A DNA stretch of 64,000 bases, from the NCBI GenBank assembly GCA_028583415.1, contig CM053266.1:87054149-87118148 (forward strand), read 5' to 3'. Origin of the DNA: Protea cynaroides. Its lineage: Eukaryota; Streptophyta; Magnoliopsida; Proteales; Proteaceae. The translations under genes were made by a program, and so were the position numbers. Under the pieces are notes generated by a model. The model did not search any database, had not been told where the DNA came from, and saw only the letters and a list, made by a program, of their open reading frames with translations. Below, piece after piece: positions 44,946 through 57,562 of this stretch (position 1 is the first letter of the stretch; every line of letters starts with the position of its first letter).

Positions 44946-47900
44946 ATGAGTTTAATATTAGGGTTTCACATTCATCATGTCGTCTGTTTTGCCTCCCAAT
45001 TCCTCCGCCATCACTCGAAATTGTCTTCTGCTAATGGTGCTATGCCTCTTATTGTCCATAATAAGTTCCAGAGAATACACGTACTAACCTTCAATTCCGA
45101 AAGTACAACAATGTCCAGAGAATTTCTCCCAAGAGCTGCTTCACTTAGTGGTTCCGGTGCTGAATATACTGGTAAGTTCCCCGTTCCAATGCATTCCTCT
45201 TTCTCGTTCTGTAGATGATTTTAGTTCAATTTAAACTGTGAAGATGATGGTTGTTCATAATTCTCATGAATACAGATTTCTTCTAAGAAAAAAAATCCCA
45301 AAAAGTGGAAGTTGTCAGCTTCATCATCAGCTTGTTTTCTAGTATTGGATGATTAATAGTAGGATCTTTGAATTATGATTGATTATTTTTTCACTTCAGA
45401 GCAATTGATGGGAACCGAAAAGCAACGACAAAAACAGAGGGTGGCTAATTTTAGTTCAATTTAAACTATGAAAATGATGGTTGTTCATAATTCTCATGAA
45501 TACAGATTTCCTTTAAGAAAAAAAAAATCCCCAAAAGTGGGAGTTTTCAGCTTCATCATCGGCTTGTTTTATAATATTGGATGATTAATAGGAGATCTTC
45601 GAATTATGATTGATTGTTTTTTCACTTCAGAGCAATTGTTGGGAACCGAAAAGCAACGACAAAGACAGAGGGTGGCTGGGATGGATCAGGATGAATTATT
45701 GGATCCACCTGCTTTAGCTGATCCAGACAGTCGCTTTTGTGAGTTTAAAGGGGTCCAAATACACCACAAGATATGTGAGGCACCAGATCAAACTGAGCAG
45801 TTGTTACAGGAACAAGCACCTTCCCAACTTTACTACCAAGATAAGAGGATTGCCCTCCCTATTATTTTACTACATGGCTTTGGAGCCTCGGTGTTCTCGT
45901 GGGATCGAGTCATGAAGCCATTGGCATCTTTCGTTCGTTCGAAAGTTCTTGCTTTTGACAGGCCTGCCTTTGGGTTGACATCCAGGGTGACTTATTTTGA
46001 ACGTCCAAGCACCGGTGGTGATGATTTGCAACTTTTGAATCCATACTCCATGGCATTTTCTGTGCTAGCAACCCTGTCTTTCATTGACCTTTTAGCTGCA
46101 AAGGAGGCAATTTTAATGGGGTATGTCAATTTTCCTTTTACATGAACAATTGAAAGAACAGTAGATTAACGACCACTAATGATTCATATGGCCTTGTAGA
46201 TCAGCAGATGGATACCTCAGTTTTGTTATCTAAATGATTTTAATCCTGGTTTGATTCATCACATTGATTCTGATAGGCTGGTTGTTGATTTGTTGTTGAG
46301 ATTTCCTGGTGTTCTCCCTTCATTGATTTCACAGTAGGTAGTATGTTGTGGCAATTTCTAATCTGTACAGTAGAACTCAATTCTTTATCTTTTGCTACTT
46401 TTTTTTTCTGTCAGCTGAAATCTGTCCAAACCTTTGTTACAATGGGATCCCAGGCACTCAGCCGGTTCTCTTGTAGCAGTTAATACATATTTCGAAGCTC
46501 CTGAGCGTGTTGCTGCTCTGATCCTTGTTGCCCCAGCCATTCTGGCCCCAAATATTTTACCTAAATTCATCAAAGGAAATCAAATGGAAAGAGAGAACCA
46601 GATTGATGACGGCAACTCCAATTTCTATGATAGAGACAATGTACTTATCAGAATTGGGAAGACTTTGTCAAAGTTCTACTTGTTCATTGCGCAACAAATA
46701 GTACGAATCCTGAAAGGAATGGGGAATATGATCAGCTCTCTATATAAGAGATCCTTGACAGTGATTTTACGTTCAGCTATTGCAGTAATGCTGGTAAGTT
46801 AATTATTTCTGGATCATTTGCGCAGCTTGTATATGTTGAGTCATTTCTCTACTTGACCAGGTTAATCTATTATTTATATCTACCAAATTAAAAGTCATTG
46901 TATATTGTTCTTAAAATGTGCTCTTCATTCGTTCAAGTCCATAGCTTTTGGCATGAGAAATTGACTCTCCCAGTTCAAATGACTGGAATGAGTTGTGCTT
47001 TTTGACCAAGCATAAGTTTGATTACCAATATCAATTCATATTTTTAGCACAAGGGTATGATACCAGCTAATCAGATAGATCAAATGTTCTTTGCCTGCTG
47101 CTCCAGACATATTTGTGGGGTACTACTGAAACAGTGGCAATTTTTTTGGTGGACAACCAAAACAGCAACCTTCTTCCTTTCTTTTTTGTAAGGAATCCTA
47201 GCTGCATCAGCTAATTTAATTGATTGCTTTTGATTTGCAGATTAGATTTATAATTGATAAATTTGGTATAGCTGCCATTCGGAATGCATGGTATGATGCA
47301 AATCAAATTACAACTCATGTTCTAAATGGTTATACAAAGGTAAGCTATCTTTACCTTTCTCAACTCTGTTTTCATAAAGGCTGATATCTTTAGGAGCTAT
47401 TTGTACTAATATTGATGTTGAAAATGATGCGACTATCACCAATACAGCCACTACGAGTCAAGGGTTGGGACAGGGCTCTTGTGGAGTACACAATAGCCAT
47501 GCTTACAGGTCCTGCATCTGAATCAGAGCCCTCACTTACAAAAAGGCTCAATAAGATCTCGTGCCCAGGTAATAACTGTAAACTGTAATTCCTCAGCAAC
47601 TTCATTTGAAGAGAGAGAGAGAGAGGTGTGTGACATTGGCAAGTCAGTGGGGAAATGGTTAACAATTGCAAAATGGTTGTAAGAGAGTGAATATTGTGAG
47701 GTTCATTAGCAGGTCTGGGGTTTAGCAGTTCACTGTGGTTACCCATTGCAAACACAGACACCTTGTTTGCGTATGTAGTGTTGTGCATATAAATGACCAT
47801 GTATTCTTGTAAATCGGGCCTGTCCTAGGAGGGCCAATCCCAATGCGTCAACCTCAACCAACCTAACCCGACCTTGGGTTTGGATTGCTCAACAGTAGCC

Positions 47901-48651
47901 CAGCCCAAGCTGGAAAGAAATTCGATGGGCCTGGAGGGTTTAGGTTTTTGGGCCCAAGTTACACTCTTGTGCTACTATTTTCTGTTTACATGATAGTGGT
48001 GGTATGCAAAATCAGTTTTAAAGACCTACTGGAAGTAGAAATTGAAAAATTGTCTAACCACTGTGGAGTATCAAAATGTCTAGTTGTGCCTTCACCTGTC
48101 ATATACAGATTGCACTTTGATGGTTTGTCATTGGCTAGAATGATCAGTAAGTATGATGGGCTAGGATCCCATTCTTGAATGGCTGGAGTGATCAATTTGT
48201 AAGTGTGATGGGCTACAATCTCTGCTAGAGATCGTGTATAATTGAGCTGTCTAACTTGATACTAGGCTGTGTTACATGTCCAATAAAGAACCCTTATGAA
48301 CCTTTGCAATGCTACTTCATCATGCATCTCTCCTTGATCAATAGACACCACCAGCTGCCAGAGTTGACAATTAGATGCTTAACGTGGGATTGATTTCAGT
48401 ATAACAAAATCAATTTTTTTTCCCACGGCTGTTTCTATGCAGTGCTTATTGTCACGGGTGATAGTGATCGAATTGTTCCCCCTTGGAATGCCGAGAAGTT
48501 GTCACAAGCGATACCTGGTTCCCATCTTGAAGTGATCAAGAACTGTGGTCACTTACCTCATGAAGAAAGGGCAGAGGAATTTGTTTCTATCGTAGAGAAA
48601 TTCCTGCGAAGAGTTTTGGGTGCTCCAGAGGAGCAGCTTGCAGCTATTTGA
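44946..48651 (+). CDS. Alpha/beta hydrolase fold protein, six exons, probably organellar
   Basis: Proposed exons: 44946-45171, 45631-46120, 46454-46793, 47241-47339, 47448-47568 and 48443-48651. They sum to 1485 nt, 494 residues, with GT-AG borders and matching phases at every joint. The protein has an oxyanion-type LLHGFGAS near residues 155-162, the nucleophile elbow GHSAGS with Ser near 241, the acid in GDSDRIVP (Asp near 434) and the base in NCGHLPHE (His near 462), so the Ser-Asp-His triad is complete. The first 75 residues are poor in acidic residues and rich in His, Arg and Ser, like a plastid or mitochondrial transit peptide. The frame is also open to an ATG at 44751, so the start is uncertain. 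The substrate cannot be told. A 230-bp duplication lies at the first acceptor. Confidence 0.88.
45218..45677 (+). repeat. Tandem duplication of intron 1 end and exon 2 start
   Basis: 45218-45447 is repeated at 45448-45677 with few differences (period 230 bp). Both copies hold the acceptor TTCACTTCAG and the first 47 nt of exon 2. Only the second leads into the full exon; use of the first (45400) would run into stops. Confidence 0.9.
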
Positions 48652-49121
48652 TGTAAACAACATGATAGGCTCCTAGCATAGGATTTCCAAACACATATAA
48701 TCTATACACAGAATACATGTGGTATGAAAATATAAAATTAATTACAATGGAGAATACAACCAGTTTAACTGTGCTAGAACCAACTTTTTGCATTCCACTT
48801 TATGTAACGGAACATTCCAACCAACAATGAATTGAAAGGAACATGGGGATAGCCAGACATGATGATTTGCATCAAATTTACATCATCTCATTGGAGAAAA
48901 GGTTAGAAGTGCAGCACTAGAAAGGAGGATCAGTTGATATGGTGAGTCTGGCATATTGTAAGCCAGTTGGTTCAGTTTGGTTCAAGGGAAAAATTGAAAT
49001 TTTTTTTTATTTATATTAGATCTCTAACATGATTGTATAAATTATCTAAATTTTTTATCATATTTAATAATAATATATTTTAGATGTAATTTTTATTTGA
49101 ATTTTCAAATATAAGGGATTT
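48652..49121. other. Hydrolase 3' untranslated region and intergenic DNA
   Basis: AT-rich, with no reading frame of note. The end of the transcript cannot be fixed. Confidence 0.45.
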
Positions 49122-49960
49122 TTTTTGGTGTAGAAAAGTTTTATTGATTAGTAAAGCAGGAAGAAGCCGTAGCTTCCAATTTACAAAGATTTGTAAGCCA
49201 CGGAATGGATGTGGCCATGGAACCCTCCCAGTACAAGTTACCGCCCTCCTAGCAAGAGAGTGTGCTATGGAATTGGCCTCTTAAAACATGGTTAACACAA
49301 ACGTCACTCCCCTGTTGACAGAGAAGAATATCTTCAATAATCGATGACAAATAGACATCCTGAGTCTGGCCACACTAGTAATAATAAGAAATAACTTCTG
49401 GCAATCTGCCTCAACATTCAAACGATTGAATCCAGCCGTCCAGAGCAGCCCTAGACCATTTCTAAGGCCTAGAGCTTCACCTAAAATCACTGACGGAAAG
49501 GACAATTGTTGGGAAACCACCATGATAGGAAGCCCTTCCGTAGAACGAAGGACATAACCAATGTCATTGCCTCTTTACTCATCGAAAGCAGCATCAGTAT
49601 TAAGCTTAACAAACCCCTGAGGCGGAGGAAGCCAAACAGATGAAGTTATAGCGGCAGCAGTCTGATGACACTGAGCAGAATAAGGAGAAACAACACCCAT
49701 AAATTCCTGAAATCTCATCTCTGCTCGTCGAATCACATCCCCAGGAGTGCATTGCTTATGCTCAAAATAAAATTCATTGTGAGCCAATCAAAGAGTCCAG
49801 CACATAATGCTAGCAAAAGTAAAAAATTTGATTACCCTCAGATTTAGATAAGGATCGAATCTTCATAAGTTCCAAAAGCCATTGATAGAGTCTAAAACCA
49901 GGTCTTTGAGGAATAAGGAGAGTCAGATGATCCCATCCAGGCAGCCCTCTTTGTAAGTTA
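49122..49960 (-). mobile_element. 3' fragment of a LINE-type element with RNase H domain
   Basis: The minus strand encodes WLPPPQGFVKLNTDAAFDE (near 49637-49580), then VVSQQLSFPSVILGEALGLRNG and NRLNVEADCQKL (49523-49400), the pattern of the RNase H domain in plant LINEs. The upstream segment (49960-49800) matches the linker after RT only loosely. A stop separates the halves. A short A run on the minus strand at 49119-49126 may be the 3' tail. It is truncated at the 5' end, as usual for LINEs. Confidence 0.7.
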
Positions 49961-51150
49961 TTAATTATCAAATATGAAATGATTTTGAATTAATATGATA
50001 GTCATGATGTAATGATTATAAAAGTTTTTTTTTTCAGTTTGAAAATTTCATTTCCCTTACAACCAATCAGAGTTGAAAACCAAATTCTGACATAAAATCA
50101 TCGCCCAAGATGACACCACCAGCTGCCAATGCTCCAGCATTGGCTCCCTACGCAAAATTGAGCCGGCCCCCAATACGGCCAGTGGCTGTTGTCCCAGATG
50201 ATGTCATATTCAAGTGTCTCCCACAATGGATCTGTTCTGGTGAGTTGACAGTGAAAGGTTATGGTGAAATGGGGGTGGCAGCAGATCCGAAGACGATGAG
50301 AGCTGGGAAAAAAAACCTCTCAAGTTCAATTTTCCTCAAGTTAGTGATCTAGTGGCTAGAGTCAGTTCTATACACAAACCAATGTATTGGTATACGTGCA
50401 GAATAAACTCCAACCATCAGATCACAACTTGAAAAGTGGTTGGACTTGAAAGGAGCCGGGTCCTGAGAGCTGAGCCCACCTGCTGATGGGTAGTTTGGTG
50501 TACCCAACTGCCTTTGGTTGTCTGTATGGAAAGGCGTGAGATGGCGTAAGGCTCATTCATCTGTAGTAATTTCCAGGTGGACTAACAGCTGCGTTGCAAG
50601 TAATCAATCAGGGCAGAGAACTTGGTTTTTCAGGTGGGATTTGCATTGCCTGAGGTATTGATCTTGGCAGTAACTGTTTTTGAGGTCGATCCACCCAACA
50701 ACAAACCACTGGAGCCTCCGTATTGTTGAGAAATGTTGATGCCCACGGGCAGAGATCAAGCAGACTTCAATCCGGATTCACCCCATTTTGGGGCAGAATT
50801 TCAAAGTGGGAAATACAGGAGATGCTCGGAGAATTTGTTCTATCTTCTGCAAACCGTGAGAGTCCTTGAGGTTCTTCTTTTGATAAAGTCAGAATAAAGG
50901 AGGAAGAAAGAGTCAAATAAAGGACAGCTGCTTTGCTTAAACAGCAATACTTGTAAAGAAATATTGTCCTCTTGCCACCCTGTCTTACTGGTTAGGTACC
51001 GATGAGAGTGGAATTGCGATATACGAATCATTCAGTGATTTCATCTTAGGAGGAGATCCACAATTTTAAATAACTAGAAAGTATTACTGAAGAATAAAAA
51101 TATCCTTCAAAGCTTCTTGAATTCCTTTTTTCCGAATGGGATTCTAAATC
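49961..51150. other. Intergenic DNA between the two convergent genes
   Basis: No gene recognised. An 80-codon plus frame at 50110-50352 (MTPPAANAPALAPYAKL) is Pro/Ala-rich at its start and has no recognised domain; it may be a captured or decayed exon. The rest shows no coding signal. Confidence 0.45.
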
Positions 51151-51304
51151 CAACAAATTAAAGAAGGTTCAATGAACAAACTGTTCCCAAGTTTGTTCAA
51201 CAAATTAAGAAACAATGAACAAACTGTTCCCAAGTTTGTTCAACAAATTAAAGAAGGTTCAACAAATTAAGAAACAATGAACAAACTTTTCCCAAGTTTG
51301 TTCC
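51151..51304. repeat. Short tandem repeat with internal palindrome
   Basis: About three units built around GAACAAACTGTTCCCAAGTT, whose flanks GAACAAACT and AGTTTGTTC are reverse complements. The units are separated by CAACAAATTAAGAAACAAT-like spacers. It lies about 420 bp downstream of the GNAT stop codon. Confidence 0.8.
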
Positions 51305-51727
51305 TACCTAAATGACTGTTCTAGACCAAGGAATCCGCCCAACATTTTGCAAATTATGTATGTAAATTTTGACATAAATAACATGAACATTGTAGATATA
51401 TTTCTTTGTACATTGTAACATGGAAGGTTCAATGTTCAGACCAAAAATAGTTTTAGTAAACTCTATCCCATGAAGGGAAAAAAAAATCAGAATTTCCATT
51501 TTAGAGGGGAGAGTAGGAGTTCCAATCTCACAGCCCAAACCACTGACCTGCTTCTATCATCTTCTGTTGCTTTCTGCTGTTGGCGGACCATGGATGGAAG
51601 CTGGATCCTCCAAAAATTGACTTTAATCTCCAGACAGAGCCTTAATCAGCTCTCTCCCGCACCCTTGCATGGAGGTTGAACTCAACATTTTCAGCTCAAG
51701 AAGGAACCAGTTTCCCAATTTTGAAAA

Positions 51728-54700
51728 TCAGTGGGAACCGTCCTCAAGAGATGAGGAGAAGGGCTCTCTTGATGATGGAGCTAACAGCAGCAGTCGACCA
51801 GCACGTTTAACCATCTGATCTCCATTTCTGCTTGAAGCAGTCCTGGTATACATCATTGAGGTGGATCCCAGAATGTCGTCTCCAAATCCACAAGCTTTGA
51901 AAAACAACCTGAAGCAAGGAGGATAATTCAGGGTGAGAACAAAGAACAGAACCCTTGACCGATCAAATCCAAAAATCAACCAGCCATTCTTACCAAACCA
52001 TCTGATAGACACTTTCAGTACCTGAAACTAATAATCTTAGAACAAATTCAATTTTCAGAGGTGTATATGGGGCCAATAACTGGGTATTCAGACATGTATA
52101 GTTTAGGGCTGCAATCTTGTATGGCTGTGAATAGAGCTGATTGGAGAAATATGATCCATGTAGCCAACCCCATTTAGTGATAAGGCTTAGTTGAGTTGTA
52201 TTAGAGATGCATTATTTTATTTTTTTTATTTATTTGTAGGCCAATTCTTATTTTTACAGAAGAGGTTCTCTATTCTCAAGAAACGTGGGGCGGACGGGTG
52301 TTTGGGGTATATTCAAACAATTTTTCTATGGGGGGCTGGTATTCATTTGGGATTGAGGGTGGAAGTCAGTAGACCACTGCTGTCTGGCAAACCAAAAAAA
52401 CTTTTCCCTTTATTTGTATATAACTTTATACATCATCCTTTTGTTGGAATATGTCCAATATAATAAAATATATGAAAATTAAATGGATAAAAAGTACCTT
52501 ATACAATGTTGTTAAATATTGTGATTTACTATGTAATAACTATAATATAAACGAATGGATATTAAATAATGTTGATCCATGAAAGAAAAAGTAACAAAAA
52601 AAATAAAAAAAAATTGGCCAAAATCCCAAAATCTGAAATACTCAGAAATTTCAAATACCTGAAATTTTTGAGATTCTATATAAGAACATCCAATTTATCA
52701 TGTTGGATGGAGGAAATTCCTTTTCACTTGAATATATGCTATACCATATTATCAAGCAGGGCTCTGGACATCAGCAGATGTGAGTCAAGGGTCCTTATGA
52801 GTTTGTTGGGAGCAGGATAAGGCAATACCTCTGTTTCGCAGAGCAAAGGGCCGCTATGTCAAAAATCCCTCTACTTGTAAGCATCCTGTCAAAATAAGAG
52901 AAATGTTACATATAGACTGCAATATTTTACACAGGAAGAAGTCAATTCACAAACCATTGTTTCTTTTTTTCTTTTTCTTTTTTTCAATCCCTTTTCATTT
53001 TTTCCCTCTGCATCCCAAAACAATGGAACACCTAACTGGCTTTGAGAATAACCTTTGTAAGCTCAACAAAGATACACCAAAGTAGAATTACTCCAAACTA
53101 TAGATGGTTTTCCAGATATTTTTAAAGAAAGAGAGTATAAGTCCACAGCAATCATGAGTTACAGCCAGTAGCCCTAGTACGCATAGCAACGATGGTCCCT
53201 CCGCCGGGGTGGGGGGATGGCATTCCCTCTGCATGTATGCCAGATGCACTCTCATGCATTTTTTTTTTCTTATAGTTTGTGGAATAATGAGGATTCAAGT
53301 ATGGCAGATTATATATATATATATGAAAGAAACCAATATCAGTTATTCAAAAGAATTCTTTTCACCGTCACCATGAACACACCTTATGATCCTTTGAACA
53401 ATCATCCGACCAATTCCGACTCCCTGTAAAGAAGGGATAACCTGAAAAGCACTGAATACAACTTATAAAAAATAAAATCATGGTAAACTCTATTTGCCTA
53501 ATGAAAGAATACATCTGAATTAACTGCCAGAAATCAGTTAATAGGGAAGTAAATAGAACAGAAAAAAAAAATGGTAATCAGATATAATTATAAGCTTTTC
53601 CTAGGAAAAAGTTTACCTTAGGTTTGTACAAATCTTGATTCTCAGGACTTGTGTATTGGAATGAATTTTATCAACATTTGCAGCAAATGTAATCAAATCT
53701 TTGGATGGATCAATATTTTGCACAGACCAGATGCAAACCAAGCAAGATAGGAATGACTATCACAAGCTAAAGCACATACATGACACACAGAAACAAACAT
53801 GAGATTGCAGCACTGCCAGCAATATCAAGAAAGTGAACTGATGAAAATTTCAGTCACATATTTCCTAGAAGATAACATGCAATAATTTTCCCATGCCAGG
53901 TTTAGAATGGTTGAACCAACCTGGGGTTCCTAGCAAGGCTCTAAATCCAGGTATTAGACATGGTATTTGCTATCCCCAAAAACAGACCCGATCAGGATCT
54001 AATGATTCAATGGAAAACAGACACACGTGGCCAATACCATATATAATAATATTAAAACAGGATCGGGTCAGGGATCGGTCAGGTCTAAAACTAATGAATC
54101 GTCCGTTCCCGTGGTGGCAAAGAGGGTTTAAAGCAACATAATTGATCAATCCCCTTTGCCATAGGATCTCTATTCAGTCCAAAAACAAAATCTACAGTAA
54201 AAAGCAACGAAGAAAACCACTTATCTTGAAATCCAACCATTAGAATTAGATGAAACTTGGTATGGATGACCTTTGTAACAGATGTGAACACCCTTCAAGA
54301 TTTGAGAAGGATCCGAAAAGAATTGGCACGGTTACAGAAATCACAAACCTGCTGTACCTGGTACCGCCTAGATCTGGTTATAGTTCAGCTAATGTCGATG
54401 GAAATTGGTAGCAGATCAGCAAGACTTTAGTATACTCAGCAGAGAACAGTGTCGCCAGCCAATATTGATTGATTGTGAACTAAAACAAAACTTAGAATCT
54501 CAAAGAAAGAAGAAGAAACAATTGGTTGAGTCTCACAACCTTGAGAGACTCAACCAGAAAATAGAAGTTTTAAAGAATAAATTTCAGCTACCTCCTAAAA
54601 TAGTTTCGAAACATCACCTACCACCCACACATTTCAAAAAACATCAACTACCACCCAAACGTTTACCACCGTTAATCAAATAGATCCACTCCGTTAAATG

Positions 54701-57562
54701 AATTTCGTTAGTTGCTGATGTCACCCAAAATTGATTTTAAAATGGACAATAATGCCCTTAAGGAAATGTTAAATGACGATTTTACCCTCCTTCACTTAAG
54801 GAGGGTAAAACCCCAAATCCCAATTCCTAAAACCACGCTTGAGACCGATTGCTTGGATTCATTCCTGATGTCCATCCTCGGAGAAAAGGTCCCTAAGAGC
54901 ACGAAGCTTTTCGTCAAGCTTCGAATCCACACGCTCCTTCCGTATCTTCGGTGAGGGTTTGGCTGTGATGGAACCAGAGTTTCAAACGAACAGAAGAAGC
55001 CCATGGGAAAATTTTCTAGGGATTGTTAGTTGATCAATATCTTGCGGTAAGAAGAAATTGCATAATCCAAAAGAAAACGATGACGATGATGCCGCTGTGG
55101 GTTTTCTTCGTGTGCATCCAGCTAGCATAAACAGCTATCAGATTTGTAGGACCTCCTCCAGAGAACACCCCCTTAGATTCTGTCTCCATAGGAGCAGACA
55201 GTTTTACAACAGGAAACCCCCCAATCTCTCCCGAAGGAGAAGCAAAAGAAAATGTAGACGACAAACCAGCGAGAATAGAGCTCTCTCCAAAAGGGCCACG
55301 TTTTGATTCGACGCCCAAAGAGGACGAAGCTCTAGCAGAAGGCAGGTCTTCGAAATCCATCAAAGGAGAAGATGAGGACGGCCAGACCACGGGTTGAGTA
55401 ACAGGGAGTCCCGACTCCAATGGTGGTGGTGGTGGAATCGAAGAGGGAGAAGAAAGAGGATATGAAGAAATCAGAGATTTCTCTTTGGGAACCATTGATA
55501 CAAATTGAGAATCTAGAATCAGAGACGAATAGGAAAAAAAAAAATTGAGTGTGGAGTCTCATAAGTGATATGAAAATGACGAACCAGTCGAGTGAAGTGG
55601 ACATTTATAGGTGTCGTTAGAGCTTTGCCGCCTAACTGTTCGATATTTTTCCTTCTGTGTTTGTCTGCAAAATCTCTCTCTACAATGGTTGATAGGTTTA
55701 CAGAGAGAGCGGTGACCTTCATCTAAGGAAGGTTGGAACGGGGAGAACGATGAGAGAGGGATAGAGGAAAGGAAATAATAAGGTTATATTAGTAATTTTA
55801 TTAGTTTTTAAAAAATTTCAATTAAAAACGAAAAGGGTAAAAATGTCTAACAATGATTTCAGTCTCTTCCATCAATTACTTGGGTGTAGTTGATGTTTTT
55901 TGAAAAGTGTGGATGGTAGATGATGTTTCAAAACTATTATGGGGGGTAGCTGAAATTTATCCAAGTTTTAAACTTTACTTTTTTTCTGGAAAAATCTACT
56001 AGAGCTGCCGCCAGCCACTTCCTCTCTTTTTTATAACTTTGAAACTTTACATATCAAATAGGAAAGAAACTAACTTTAGAAAGACTAACCCTCCTTTATA
56101 TTTAGGAAGTTTCTAAAACATCGAAATAAGAAAGTTTGGAAAATAGGAAAGTAAATTCTTGGTCTCCAAGTAATTGAGACCTCCAACTATCTAGCCTATA
56201 TTTTAGGAAACTAACAATGAAAATAAGCAAACTAAAAATTAGTAAACTGAATAAAAGAGTCCTATCTACTGCTGCCGACTCTAATTGACAAAATCTGGCC
56301 GGCCGAAATCTGGCTGGACTGGCTTAACCAGCATTGGAGTGGTCAAATGAACCAGGCCCAATTGAGTGTTGCTGTCGACCCCTTTCTCCTGGCCTGCATT
56401 AGCTCGACTGCATCATCCCGATTACTTGAACCATGGTTCCCAATCTTTATTATTTTGGAGGGCAACAATCTGTGGATTGGACTAGTTGATTCATTCCATC
56501 CGTTCTGTGCTTCAGGTTTATACTTTGATGCCAGGATGTAGATGACTCAACCCTCAGGCTGGGCAGCTGACCCAACTACTTAGACCAAACAAATTTTCTC
56601 CCATGTACTCCATATGGTTTTTGAGCTACAGTCCAGTTTTTTCCTGTTAATTTGGAACTTTTGAGTCAAGCTCAAGATCCCTATCATAGCTCTAGGGTAA
56701 CTCCAGTTCAAACGATGAGCTTGCGTGTTCAAATTTCGATGAAACAAACTGCATAGTTCAGTTCCCAGACCTCAATACAATTCTGAAAGACCCATAATTC
56801 ATAGACGACCCACAGGTGTGAATAACAACTACAAGGACGGTGCGAAATTTGCAGCGGGAAGAAAAATACGACTATTTCATTCCATCTCACTATGGTGGCC
56901 GAACTGTCCTAAAGTCTTAATGGCCATCTCTCACAAACAACCGACCACCGATATAATTTTGTAACGAATCAGATACAACTCTTAAATCATTAAACAATCC
57001 TTGAAATTCAAGCAAGTAGTTCACTCAAAAATACCCAAAACAGCAGCAATAAAGAATTCAAAATGAAAAAAATAAAAGAAAACTTTCACTGAGTTCTTAC
57101 CACGACATCGTAAATTGAAGCAGTCAATCCACAATCTGAAACTGCACGGCCAAAACCAACCAACTGCCCGTTCGATTCCGTTACTGGAATTGCTCTCTCG
57201 AACAGTTCTCCAGGCGCAAACCTGGATTTACTGGAGGTCATCTCGTCCTTCGGTCCATCGCCAGTAGAGAATTGGGGTTTGCAGAAAACAGACACAACAA
57301 CGCAACTGTGAGAGAGAGCGATGTGGAGCTTGTCGATATCGATAGGTTCGACCCGTCCATCGGGATCAAGGTTTGGGAATCTGTGACATGAGAAGTTAGA
57401 GGAGGTAAACAGAGCCCTAAGATCACAGGGATTAACATGAGATGGATTCGTGGAGATGAAGATGGGTGGTCTGACTCGCTTCCTAATGTGGGTTTTGCTT
57501 TCTGTCGCAGAGATTTGGGTATAAATGGAAGTAAGACTCAGAGCGCTTACTCCGATCGCCAT
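51728..57562 (-). CDS. GNAT-family N-acetyltransferase, four exons, probably plastid
   Basis: Minus-strand exons are 57562-57101, 53441-53383, 52885-52829 and 51908-51728: 759 nt, 252 residues, all borders GT-AG and phases 0, 2, 2 consistent. Exon 1 (154 codons) starts with a Ser/Arg-rich stretch likely to be a transit peptide and holds LRALFTSSNFSCHRFPN and SNGQLVGFGRAVSD. Exon 2 holds the acetyl-CoA loop QGVGIGRMI (residues 160-168), matching the Q/R-x-x-G-x-G/A motif. Exon 3 has MLTSRGIFDIAALCS and exon 4 FFKACGFGDDILGSTSMMYT, typical of the C terminus of plastid GNATs. The enzyme would move acetyl from acetyl-CoA to an amine or protein N terminus or Lys. Intron 1 (3659 bp) contains a TIR transposon. 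Confidence 0.85.
52013..53382. other. GNAT intron DNA (introns 2 and 3) without other features
   Basis: Intronic and AT-rich apart from the 57-bp exon 3 at 52829-52885. Contains A-rich and T-rich runs (near 52590 and 52965) and a short AT repeat at about 53310. No further gene seen. Confidence 0.55.
54566..54574. repeat. Target duplication of the TIR element, left copy (AGTTTTAAA)
   Basis: AGTTTTAAA is repeated at 55964-55972 on the other side of the element. Nine bp is the usual duplication of Mutator-like elements. Confidence 0.8.
54575..55963. mobile_element. Mutator-like TIR element, 1389 bp, in GNAT intron 1
   Basis: Both ends carry ATAAATTTCAGCTACC in inverted orientation, and the inverted repeats can be followed for about 85 bp with a few changes. 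A 9-bp target duplication flanks it. It has no transposase. The interior is partly GC-rich and Pro/Ser-coding, unlike the surrounding intron, as in elements that carry captured gene pieces. Confidence 0.8.
55034..55495 (-). CDS. Open frame inside the TIR element, unknown
   Basis: 153 codons from ATG 55495 (MVPKEKSLISSYPLSS). The first 60 residues are Ser/Pro-rich with a PPPPPLE run; then come Gly/Ser-rich stretches and a hydrophobic end (GIIVIVFFWIMQFLLTA) that could be a membrane segment. I recognise no domain. It may be a captured exon or chance frame; expression is not shown. Confidence 0.3.
   Translation of the reverse strand: MVPKEKSLISSYPLSSPSSIPPPPPLESGLPVTQPVVWPSSSSPLMDFEDLPSARASSSLGVESKRGPFGESSILAGLSSTFSFASPSGEIGGFPVVKLSAPMETESKGVFSGGGPTNLIAVYASWMHTKKTHSGIIVIVFFWIMQFLLTARY

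Noticed and set aside
46385..46573. Minus frame over hydrolase exon 3
   Set aside because: Shadow of the exon that carries GHSAGS.
54405..54683. 92-codon plus frame
   Set aside because: It crosses the left border of the TIR element and reads Pro/His repeats from the inverted repeat itself.
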